From a virus, in the IMG/VR virus record IMGVR_UViG_3300032073_002705, positions 1-28,455 of that record: a DNA stretch of 28,455 bases. One strand, written 5' to 3'. A model generated the notes under the pieces. It made no database searches and had not been told where the DNA came from. It saw only the letters and a list, made by a program, of their open reading frames with translations. The position numbers were made by a program, and so were the translations under genes. Each line of letters begins with the position of its first letter. Position 1 is the stretch's first letter. Below are positions 6,813 to 14,020 of this stretch, in pieces.

Positions 6813-8299
6813 GTGATATAGAAATACATCACGTTGATTCGGTATCGTTAAAGGTTCTTTGTGACAGATCTGTTGCAAAAGAACTCAGCGGATTTTTTAC
6901 ATTCTCGGTGCCTAATTACCAATATACACCTGCATACAAAAACAAATTGTGGGATGGTCAAATTCGTCTGTACAATATGCACAGTGCCACTATCTATGCA
7001 GGACTCTTGGATTATGTCTTAAAATTTGCACAAGATAGAAACTACACAGTAGACTATACAGCACCTGCTAAATCACATACGACAACTAAAAAGAATACGG
7101 AAAAGTTTATAAATGAATTTGTAAAGCCAACTGTCGGTGGTAAAGACATAACACCGCATGAACACCAAATCAATTCAGTCACTCATGCAATTAATAATGA
7201 TAGGTGTCTTCTTCTTTCGCCAACAGGTAGTGGTAAGTCTCTCATCATTTATTCTTTGCTTCGGTACTACGAATCAGTGATACCAAAAGAGAAACAAATG
7301 CTGGTGATCGTTCCAACTACAGGTCTAGTTACACAAATGTACAATGACTTCAAAGATTATTCATCAAAGACTAAATGGTCGGCAGAAGACAAGTGTCATA
7401 TGATATTTTCTGGAAGAGACAAGAATACAAATAAGAAGGTTATCATTACTACATGGCAAAGTATCTACAAGATGCCTGAGAAATATTTTAGTAACTTCAG
7501 CGTTGTATTTGGAGACGAATGTCATCTGTTCAAAGCCAAGTCATTAACGTCTCTTATGACAAAACTGAAAGACTGTCCATATAGAATTGGAACCACCGGG
7601 ACATTGGATGGAACTGCCACACACAAATTAGTTATTGAAGGACTCTTCGGTAGAGTGTATAATGTAACGACAACCAAGACTCTCATGGAAAAAGATCTAT
7701 TATCCGACATAGACATTGATTGCCTTGTAGTACAATACACTGACGAAGAAATTCAAGAAATGAAACGAGTTACTTATCAGGAAGAAATAAAATGGATAGT
7801 GACAAACAAGAAACGAAATGAATTCATCAAAAAACTTTCATGTGGAATAACGGGAAACACTCTACTTCTATTTAACTATGTTGAATTACACGGGAAACCT
7901 TTATACGATCTCATAACAGAAGCATGTCCAGATAAAAAAGTATTCTTTATCTACGGAGAAACAGATGCCGCTGAAAGAGAAGAGATTCGTAATATCGTAG
8001 ATAGAGAAAAGAATGCCATTCTTATTGCATCATATGGTACATGTTCTACCGGGATAAATATAAAGAACATAAACAACATAATCTTTGCTTCACCATCTAA
8101 GTCTGTTATTAGAATCCTACAGTCGATTGGTAGAGGATTGCGTAGAACACAGGAAAAAAATAAAGTAAAATTATACGACATCAGTGATGATCTGTGCTAT
8201 AAGAAGTACAGAAACCACACCATGAAACATCTGGATGAAAGAATAAAGATATATACTAAAGAGAACTTCGAGTTTAAGTTACTTAATATCCAAATATGA
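6809..8299 (+). CDS. uvsW: UvsW recombination DNA helicase
   Basis: UvsW is a superfamily 2 helicase that branch-migrates recombination and fork intermediates and unwinds R-loops, shutting down origin-dependent replication late in infection. The 496-residue sequence has an N-terminal substrate-binding region (~1-110, with NKLWDGQIRLYN), Walker A SPTGSGKS at 137-144, a Walker B/DExH box VVFGDECH (~230), the TGTLDGT motif III region, and a C-terminal helicase domain with motif VI QSIGRGLRR. I chose ATG 6809, which overlaps the uvsY stop (ATGA); the in-frame TTG at 6785 lies inside uvsY and lacks a ribosome-binding site. T4 UvsW is 587 residues, so this version is shorter. Confidence 0.95.
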   Translation: MSDIEIHHVDSVSLKVLCDRSVAKELSGFFTFSVPNYQYTPAYKNKLWDGQIRLYNMHSATIYAGLLDYVLKFAQDRNYTVDYTAPAKSHTTTKKNTEKFINEFVKPTVGGKDITPHEHQINSVTHAINNDRCLLLSPTGSGKSLIIYSLLRYYESVIPKEKQMLVIVPTTGLVTQMYNDFKDYSSKTKWSAEDKCHMIFSGRDKNTNKKVIITTWQSIYKMPEKYFSNFSVVFGDECHLFKAKSLTSLMTKLKDCPYRIGTTGTLDGTATHKLVIEGLFGRVYNVTTTKTLMEKDLLSDIDIDCLVVQYTDEEIQEMKRVTYQEEIKWIVTNKKRNEFIKKLSCGITGNTLLLFNYVELHGKPLYDLITEACPDKKVFFIYGETDAAEREEIRNIVDREKNAILIASYGTCSTGINIKNINNIIFASPSKSVIRILQSIGRGLRRTQEKNKVKLYDISDDLCYKKYRNHTMKHLDERIKIYTKENFEFKLLNIQI

Positions 8300-8312
8300 G
8301 AGGTGCAGAATA

Positions 8313-9029
8313 ATGAATACATCATATCGGATCTTGAAATTAAAAAGCGGCGAGCAGTTGATCGCATCGATTACGGGTAGCAACAAAGACAAACTCATAG
8401 TCTTTCGACCAATGATTTTTAAGAACACAATGATAACAGACATGTCTGGTAGACAGAGAGAAATTACAGTGCTTCGTAATTGGCTAGCATATACTAATCA
8501 AATTGAAACCAAAATTCCCAAAGACTTTATTGTTTCATACTTAGATCCTGACGAAGATGTCAAAGATCTTTATGAACTTGAAAAAGAAAAAGAAGATGTA
8601 CAGGTAACTAAGCCGCAAATCATCGATAAGAAAAAACTAAACGAAGAAAATATGGATGATAAGCAGAAGTCATTTATGGACTTTATGTCTCAGATCAAAG
8701 ACAACTTTGAATCAAAAGAAGACTTGCAGGACATGTTAGACGATCTAGAAGATGAGATGGAAGAAGAATTGGAAAATATGAACTTAGATCCTAACGGTCA
8801 TCCACTTCAAAATTTAATCACAATGACTATGTTTCTTCCGCCTGAAGCATTGATGACACTAGTTGATGCTGGACTCATTGATGCCGCAGATATAAAAGAT
8901 CTCATCGATACTATGAACAACAATATACCGTACAAAAAACCTGATAAAAAACGACAGTCTGATGAAGACTTTGGAAATGAATGGACTGATTGGAGTCCGG
9001 ATATATCAGACTACTTTAAAGAAGATTAA
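8313..9029 (+). CDS. Conserved phage protein of unknown function, acidic
   Basis: This 238-residue protein has two parts. Residues 1-~95 are rich in beta-prone segments (YRILKLKSGEQLIASITGSNKDKLIVFRPM), reminiscent of a small Sm/Lsm-like barrel, but that is only a visual impression. Residues ~95-238 are Asp/Glu/Lys-rich and helical (MLDDLEDEMEEELENMNL) with a hydrophobic helical patch at LITMTMFLPPEALMTLVDAGLIDAADIKDLI. ATG 8313 has GAGGTG 13 bases after the uvsW stop, so it belongs to the uvsY-uvsW operon. Its position between uvsW and the late sigma gene 55 suggests a replication or transcription accessory role. No catalytic motif is seen. Confidence 0.75.
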   Translation: MNTSYRILKLKSGEQLIASITGSNKDKLIVFRPMIFKNTMITDMSGRQREITVLRNWLAYTNQIETKIPKDFIVSYLDPDEDVKDLYELEKEKEDVQVTKPQIIDKKKLNEENMDDKQKSFMDFMSQIKDNFESKEDLQDMLDDLEDEMEEELENMNLDPNGHPLQNLITMTMFLPPEALMTLVDAGLIDAADIKDLIDTMNNNIPYKKPDKKRQSDEDFGNEWTDWSPDISDYFKED

Positions 9030-9104
9030 TATACCCCTTTTTCCCGGGCACACAGAAAGTGTAATGCATATTTGTATTTTTGTCAAGTAAAATCCAATTT
9101 AAAT

Positions 9105-9133
9105 TTGAAATTGTGTTCATTATGTGGTATAGT
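9105..9133 (+). promoter_or_regulatory. Sigma70-like promoter before the inserted glycosyltransferase gene
   Basis: TTGAAA (9105-9110), a 17-base spacer and TATAGT (9128-9133) lie in the 136-base gap after the uvsW operon, 32 bases before the glycosyltransferase ATG. The rest of the gap (9030-9104) is AT-rich with no gene and no convincing terminator. The promoter would serve the glycosyltransferase and genes 55 and 47 downstream. Confidence 0.75.
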
Positions 9134-9156
9134 ATGAGTAATCAAACACGAAAAGG
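9134..9156 (+). repeat. Leader repeat, copy A (before glycosyltransferase)
   Basis: ATGAGTAATCAAACACG-AAAAGG lies ten bases before the glycosyltransferase start. It matches copy B (10095-10118), located in the same position relative to gene 55, with two substitutions and a one-base gap. The repeats bracket the glycosyltransferase gene and end in its ribosome-binding site. Confidence 0.8.
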
Positions 9157-9165
9157 ATATTTAGA

Positions 9166-10098
9166 ATGAAAGAATTGATGCAAGAGGCTATAAAACATAT
9201 AAACTTCTACAATGGAGTTTTATGTCAAGATCCTACTCCCCTTCCCGGTCAAGCAGAACCGGAAATTATTTTCTATTCAGAGAATGATATTCCATTTGAA
9301 TATAGTGTTGTTGTTCCTATATTCAATCAAGAGACTATCATAGAAAAAAACATACAAAGTATTATTAAAAACATGGACTCTAATTTTGAGTTTATAGTAA
9401 TTCTTGATAACTGCGTAGATAATACTAAAGATATCGTTTTAGACTATTTTAAAAATAATACTTTTGATAATATTGCAAAGGTAGTTGTGGTAGAACAAAC
9501 CACACCAGTTTTTGAAACCACTTGCGATAACATTGGGTTTGTTCTATCTAGCGGGAAGTATATTGTCGAAATTCAAGCAGACATGGAGATGATTGAATAT
9601 GGATTTAATTCTAATCTTGCTAGAGGACTTCAGCAATATGATGATATCATAGGTGTTTCGGGTAGATGCACGCATGTATTCGGTAACTGTATTGGTGTTG
9701 GAAAACTTGGAGAGTTAATTAGTGAACCGATCGCGTCACTCAATCCTCCTCTGGACAGAAATGTATTGTACATGTACGGCACGTGTAATCGAGGACCACT
9801 CATTCTTGACAGAGATAAGTTAAAGCACATGAAGTATCTAGATGAGCAGAATTACTTTTTAGATAACTCTGATCACGATCTGTTTGCTAGAGCGTACAGC
9901 GAAAAGAACTGGAACTGTGGTTATATTCCAATTGATTTTAACTGTCCTATGCAGCACGGGAGTACAAGAAAACCTCTTCTAGATGAAGTAAGAGAACTGA
10001 ATCAACATTTCTTATCATTGAAGTCTGAAAGATCAGGGAATGGTTTTGTAGATACGTTTACAGAACAAATAAACCCAGAGACAAGAAAATTAATATGA
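9166..10098 (+). CDS. Family 2 (GT-A) glycosyltransferase
   Basis: The gene encodes a 310-residue nucleotide-sugar-dependent glycosyltransferase. The GT2 start FEYSVVVPIFNQETIIEKNI is at ~44-63, followed by VILDNCVDNT (78-87), which matches the GT2 D-x-S-x-D-x-T block with Cys in place of Ser. QADMEM at 137-142 stands where the metal-binding DxD normally is, so the first Asp is replaced by Gln. A ~40-residue N-terminal extension precedes the domain. No membrane segment or signal peptide is seen, so it acts in the cytoplasm. It sits alone between uvsW and gene 55 with its own promoter and flanking leader repeats, signs of an inserted cargo gene. The acceptor is unknown; virion protein, DNA or host glycan are all possible. 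Confidence 0.85.
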   Translation: MKELMQEAIKHINFYNGVLCQDPTPLPGQAEPEIIFYSENDIPFEYSVVVPIFNQETIIEKNIQSIIKNMDSNFEFIVILDNCVDNTKDIVLDYFKNNTFDNIAKVVVVEQTTPVFETTCDNIGFVLSSGKYIVEIQADMEMIEYGFNSNLARGLQQYDDIIGVSGRCTHVFGNCIGVGKLGELISEPIASLNPPLDRNVLYMYGTCNRGPLILDRDKLKHMKYLDEQNYFLDNSDHDLFARAYSEKNWNCGYIPIDFNCPMQHGSTRKPLLDEVRELNQHFLSLKSERSGNGFVDTFTEQINPETRKLI

Positions 10099-10118
10099 AT
10101 AATCAAACATGGAAAAGG
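10095..10118 (+). repeat. Leader repeat, copy B (before gene 55)
   Basis: ATGAATAATCAAACATGGAAAAGG overlaps the stop codon of the glycosyltransferase gene (TGA 10096-10098) and provides the ribosome-binding site of gene 55. It is nearly identical to copy A at 9134-9156. The likely history is duplication of the gene 55 leader when the glycosyltransferase gene was inserted. Confidence 0.8.
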
Positions 10119-10122
10119 TGCG

Positions 10123-10689
10123 ATGAGTAAAAAAGCGAATCACTACATTGACAATAAAGAGTTCTATGCTGCTATGATAGAGTGGAAAAAACAAATCATT
10201 GAAGCAGAAGATTGTGACGATCCTAAACCCCCAGTTACGGATTATATTGGAGAATGCTTTCTTAAGATTGCAGAACATCTCTCATACAAGCCAAACTTTA
10301 TAAACTATCCATACCGTGAGGAGATGGTAGGAGATGGTATAGAAAACTGCCTAATGTATGCTCATAATTTTGATCCTGAAAAATCGAAGAACCCATTTTC
10401 ATATTTCACACAAATCATATATTATGCCTTTCTGCGTAGGATCGAAAAAGAAAAGAAACAATCATATGTTAAGTATAAGGCGATGGAACTGTCTGACGAC
10501 GGATCGTTGAGTAATTGGTACAAGAGTAATTATTTCGATAAGGAAAATGTAAGACAGGCACTCACGCACCACTTCGATTTGAACGAGAATGACATAAAGA
10601 AATTTGAACCCAAGAAGAAAAAGAAGAAGAAGAAAAAGGGTTTAGATTCAGTGATGGATAATGCAGATGAAGATAGCACTACTGAATGA
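10123..10689 (+). CDS. 55: Late transcription sigma factor gp55
   Basis: Gp55 is the small, divergent sigma70-family factor that directs host RNA polymerase to TATAAATA late promoters and binds the gp45 sliding clamp. The 188-residue sequence shows the sigma region-2-like core: YIGECFLKIAEHLSYKPNFINYPYREEMVGDGIENCLMYAHNFDPEKSKNPFSYFTQIIYYAFLRRI (~41-107), typical of gp55. An unbroken run of nine lysines (K164-K172) precedes the acidic C-terminus with GLDSVMD, the region where T4 gp55 carries its clamp-binding peptide. ATG 10123 follows AAAAGG and overlaps the leader repeat. The gene overlaps gene 47 by 23 bases. Matching late promoters occur in this window. Its coactivator gp33 was not identified. 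Confidence 0.93.
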   Translation: MSKKANHYIDNKEFYAAMIEWKKQIIEAEDCDDPKPPVTDYIGECFLKIAEHLSYKPNFINYPYREEMVGDGIENCLMYAHNFDPEKSKNPFSYFTQIIYYAFLRRIEKEKKQSYVKYKAMELSDDGSLSNWYKSNYFDKENVRQALTHHFDLNENDIKKFEPKKKKKKKKKGLDSVMDNADEDSTTE

Positions 10690-11707
10690 TACGCACTTTG
10701 GTGCAAGGGGAGATAGTCAATTATTTTTTGACTACTTCATGAAATTTTTTGATGAAGTGTTCTTTCCCTATCTAAAAGAAAATAATATCGATACGGTTAT
10801 ACATGCAGGTGATCTTATGGATCGCCGTAAGTTTGTTAACTTTAGTATACTGAACCAAGTCAGAACTAAATTTATTCAGAGACTGAGTGATGAAAAAATT
10901 ACGGTGCATTGTATACTAGGAAACCATGATGTATACTACAGAAACACCAATGAGATTAATTCTTTGAAAGAGTTATTCAATAACGATATAACTGTATATG
11001 ATAAACCATCAGTGCTGTCGTTCGACGGGTTGGATATAGCATTACTTCCTTGGGTAAATAAAACAAATCATGACGAGTCTGTTGAGTTTATTAAAAGTGC
11101 TTCTGCACCTATCCTAATAGGACACCTTGAATTGGACGGTTATCAAGTGATGAGAGGTGTGGGTCATAGAGGAGGAATGGATCCAAAGTTGTTTGATAGG
11201 TATGAGAAAGTAATCAGCGGACACTTTCATTGTAGACATACTCAAGGTAATGTTGATTACCTTGGTACACAATATCAAATTACATTTGCTGATCTAAAAG
11301 AGGCAAAAGGATTCCACATACTAGATACAGATACCCGAGATCTTACGTTTATAGAAAATCCATATAAGATGTTTCATCGCCTTGTATATGATGACAGTTC
11401 AGGCTCATGTGAGTTTGAAGATCTTTCATATCTTGAGGGATGCTATGTTCGTGTAGAAGTAAATTCTAAGAAACACCCATACAGTTTTGATAGGCTAATG
11501 GATAGTCTGTATGATGTAGGCGTTGCAAAGATTACTACAGTAGAAGATTATATTGAAATTGATGAAAATGATAAAGAACTAGTTGACTTGGCACAAGATA
11601 CTGTTACACTAATTAACAACGAAATAGATCTTATAGAAGAGATTGTGGATAAAGACAAGATGAAGCGTCTTGTTAAGGAACTGTATATGGAAAGTCTTTC
11701 GATATGA
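10667..11707 (+). CDS. 47: Recombination endonuclease subunit gp47 (Mre11/SbcD-like)
   Basis: Gp47 is the Mre11-type metallophosphoesterase that, with the gp46 ATPase, resects DNA ends for recombination-dependent replication and host DNA breakdown. The 346-residue product has all the phosphoesterase motifs in order: NDTHFG (7-12), HAGDLMDRR, LGNHDVYY, IGHLEL and SGHFHC. ATG 10667 gives the family-typical MKIALLNDTHFG and lies eight bases after GGA; the in-frame ATG at 10661 is too close to that site. The start is inside gene 55, so the two are translationally coupled. The length matches T4 gp47 (339). Confidence 0.96.
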   Translation: MKIALLNDTHFGARGDSQLFFDYFMKFFDEVFFPYLKENNIDTVIHAGDLMDRRKFVNFSILNQVRTKFIQRLSDEKITVHCILGNHDVYYRNTNEINSLKELFNNDITVYDKPSVLSFDGLDIALLPWVNKTNHDESVEFIKSASAPILIGHLELDGYQVMRGVGHRGGMDPKLFDRYEKVISGHFHCRHTQGNVDYLGTQYQITFADLKEAKGFHILDTDTRDLTFIENPYKMFHRLVYDDSSGSCEFEDLSYLEGCYVRVEVNSKKHPYSFDRLMDSLYDVGVAKITTVEDYIEIDENDKELVDLAQDTVTLINNEIDLIEEIVDKDKMKRLVKELYMESLSI

Positions 11708-12306
11708 ATATTTTTGTACTTCACGAATCGTCACTAACGTCCGCAAACCACATGTGTGACAAGCACATTGTAAAGATGCCGGTCGAAACTGCACAGATGC
11801 TTTCGACCATTCATCGAGTCCTTGACGGAGAAGAGTATGTCGGTTATTCAAAAACTGGTAGGCGAATCAAAAGGTGGACGCATTGGCTTGATGATGACAT
11901 GACAGATCGTAAGTTTCTGTACCATGCTACAATGGTAAATCACCCATGTACAATCTGGGCCCGCGAAACATTGGGTAACTACATGTGGTTGGTTTCTCAC
12001 GGCAAACAACTCTGTAGGGAATATACAAGAAGATACGGCCGTCGTCATGCGTCAGAATCTATTATTGAATTCTGTCATGAATCTTGGCCCAAGAACATTG
12101 ATCAAGACACCTACCACAAGGTTACTCCCTTTGCTCAGGCAATGCCTGATGAGTACAAGGTGGAAGGGGATGCCGTTAGTGCCTACAGAAAGTATTACAT
12201 TGGAGAAAAGGCTAGATTCGCAAAGTGGAAAAAAGGTATTGGACATTGTGATTACCGAAAACCTCACGATCACCAACCTGAATGGTTTACTGGAGAACTA
12301 GTATAA
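11704..12306 (+). CDS. Conserved phage protein between genes 47 and 46, unknown function
   Basis: This 200-residue protein belongs to a family I recognise from many T4-like marine phages but cannot name. Its conserved features are an N-terminal beta strand (MNIFVLHES), then MCDKHIVKMPVETAQML (~17-33) and the later segment VNHPCTIWARETLGNYMWL (~78-96). These are followed by CREYTRRYG, TPFAQAMPDEYKVEGDAVSAYRKYY, and a basic Trp-rich end FAKWKKGIGHCDYRKP. Conserved His, Cys, Asp and Lys residues suggest an enzyme, possibly metal- or nucleic-acid-binding. It overlaps the gene 47 stop (ATGA at 11704) and is two bases from the gene 46 ATG, so it is co-translated with the nuclease pair and probably works with it. 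Confidence 0.8.
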   Translation: MNIFVLHESSLTSANHMCDKHIVKMPVETAQMLSTIHRVLDGEEYVGYSKTGRRIKRWTHWLDDDMTDRKFLYHATMVNHPCTIWARETLGNYMWLVSHGKQLCREYTRRYGRRHASESIIEFCHESWPKNIDQDTYHKVTPFAQAMPDEYKVEGDAVSAYRKYYIGEKARFAKWKKGIGHCDYRKPHDHQPEWFTGELV

Positions 12307-12307
12307 C

Positions 12308-14020
12308 ATGATAGTATTTCAAACTCTCAGTTGGAAAAACTTTCTATCAACCGGGAACACTAAAACAGTTTTAGATCTACGGAGACACGATAATACTTTG
12401 GTGTCGGGAGATAATGGAGCAGGTAAGTCAACCATGCTTGATGCTTTGACATTTGCTCTATTTGGAAAATCGTTTCGTGGTATAAACATCCCACAACTTC
12501 CCAACAGTATCAATGATAAAGACTGTGAAGTAGAGATCGTTTTCACCGTGGGTAAAGACACATATAAAGTAATTCGTACTCTGAAGCCTAAAAAGTTCGA
12601 GATATTCAAGAACGACACTTTGCTACCACAAGATGCACAATCTAAAGACTATCAGAAGATTCTTGAAGAACAGATTTTAAAAATGACATACAAGTCATTC
12701 TGTCAGGTTGTTATTCTTGGATCATCTAATTACATTCCTTTCATGCAATTGAGTGCATCTGATCGAAGATCCGTTGTAGAAAATCTGTTAGACATTGATG
12801 TGTTTTCTGTGATGAATACTCTTGTTCGTTCTAGATTGCAAATGACAAAAGAGTACGTAAAGAACATTGATACTAAACTCGAAATTGTAAAGAGTAAGGT
12901 AGACGAAAAACAAAAATTTATAGACACGCTAGAAAAGAAGTCTAGCGATTCTGTTGACAAATATAAAAAAGACATAGATGATTCTCAGAAACAAATTGAA
13001 GAGATTAACAGAGAGATAGAAAAAAATAAAGTTCGTATAAGTGAACTTATGTCCACCATTGAAGATCGAAACGATGTTCCTACTGAACTCATAAAATTAG
13101 AATCTGAAGAAAAAGAATACAAGAGTAAGATAAAGAACATCAAAAAGAATCTAAAGTTCTATGAAGAAAACGATACATGTCCTTCTTGTAAACAAGATAT
13201 ACAGAAGCATCATAAAGAATGTATGATCGGAGAGAAGAACAAAGAAAAAGAAGAAGTGGAAACATCTTTAACTGCGTTGTCTGTTCTTGTAGAAAATATA
13301 GAAACAAGACTAAGCACAATAAACAGCATACTTGCTGATGTTGACGTAGTAGAAAAGTCTATATCTGAAAAACAAAACAAGATTAGTGCCTCCTCACAAT
13401 ACATTAACAAGTTGCAGAAAAATATAACTTCGGTTTTATCTGAGGGTACTGAAGTCCAAGAAACCAAAGACGAACTGAATCAGTTACTAGGTGAAGGTAC
13501 ACAGCATGTCCAAAGAAGAAAAGAACTTATTGAAGATAAACACTATTATAGTATTGCTTCTACTCTTCTAAAGGACAGTGGAATCAAATCTAAGATTATC
13601 AAACACTATCTTCCTATTATGAACAAGTTGATTAACAAGTATCTGGCAGATATGGATTTCTTCTGTCAGTTCAATCTGGATGAAAACTTTGACGAGACAA
13701 TCAAAAGTCGTCATCGTGACGAGTTTACTTATCATAGTTTTAGTGAGGGAGAAAGATTGAGAATCGACTTATCTCTTCTTCTTGCTTGGCGAGAAATAGC
13801 ACGACTGAAGAACAGTGTGAACTGTAATCTTCTGATTCTTGATGAGGTATTTGATTCGAGCCTAGATAGTGTAGGCACTGAAGAGTTTCTTAAACTCTTG
13901 ACAAGATTCGGAGATCGTGCTAATATATTCGTAATCAGTCATAAGTCAGATTCTATGACCGATAAATTCAGTAACCATTTAGTCTTTGAAAAGAAGAATA
14001 ACTTTAGTAGAATAAAATGA
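12308..14020 (+). CDS. 46: Recombination endonuclease subunit gp46 (Rad50/SbcC-like)
   Basis: Gp46 is the ABC-type ATPase partner of gp47 in the end-resection complex. The 570-residue length equals the T4 protein (560) within a few residues. Walker A GDNGAGKS is at 34-41. Long coiled-coil arms (~175-290 and ~300-430) flank a zinc-hook CPSC motif at C291-C294. The C-terminal half carries the signature HSFSEGERLRIDLSLLLAWRE and Walker B LLILDEVFDSSLD near residue 500, then VISHKSD. ATG 12308 lies two bases after the preceding stop. The stop overlaps the methyltransferase start (ATGATG at 14017), linking that accessory gene to the operon. Confidence 0.96.
   Translation: MIVFQTLSWKNFLSTGNTKTVLDLRRHDNTLVSGDNGAGKSTMLDALTFALFGKSFRGINIPQLPNSINDKDCEVEIVFTVGKDTYKVIRTLKPKKFEIFKNDTLLPQDAQSKDYQKILEEQILKMTYKSFCQVVILGSSNYIPFMQLSASDRRSVVENLLDIDVFSVMNTLVRSRLQMTKEYVKNIDTKLEIVKSKVDEKQKFIDTLEKKSSDSVDKYKKDIDDSQKQIEEINREIEKNKVRISELMSTIEDRNDVPTELIKLESEEKEYKSKIKNIKKNLKFYEENDTCPSCKQDIQKHHKECMIGEKNKEKEEVETSLTALSVLVENIETRLSTINSILADVDVVEKSISEKQNKISASSQYINKLQKNITSVLSEGTEVQETKDELNQLLGEGTQHVQRRKELIEDKHYYSIASTLLKDSGIKSKIIKHYLPIMNKLINKYLADMDFFCQFNLDENFDETIKSRHRDEFTYHSFSEGERLRIDLSLLLAWREIARLKNSVNCNLLILDEVFDSSLDSVGTEEFLKLLTRFGDRANIFVISHKSDSMTDKFSNHLVFEKKNNFSRIK

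Noticed and set aside
9030-9104. Possible terminator or tRNA in the gap after the uvsW operon.
   Set aside because: Only a 4-bp ACAC/GTGT hairpin is visible, without a T-run, and no cloverleaf or anticodon arm could be formed.
10600-10640. Programmed -1 frameshift at the A-rich tract of gene 55.
   Set aside because: The heptamer in frame is G-AAA-AAG rather than the efficient A-AAA-AAG, and no clear stimulatory hairpin or Shine-Dalgarno arrangement was seen.
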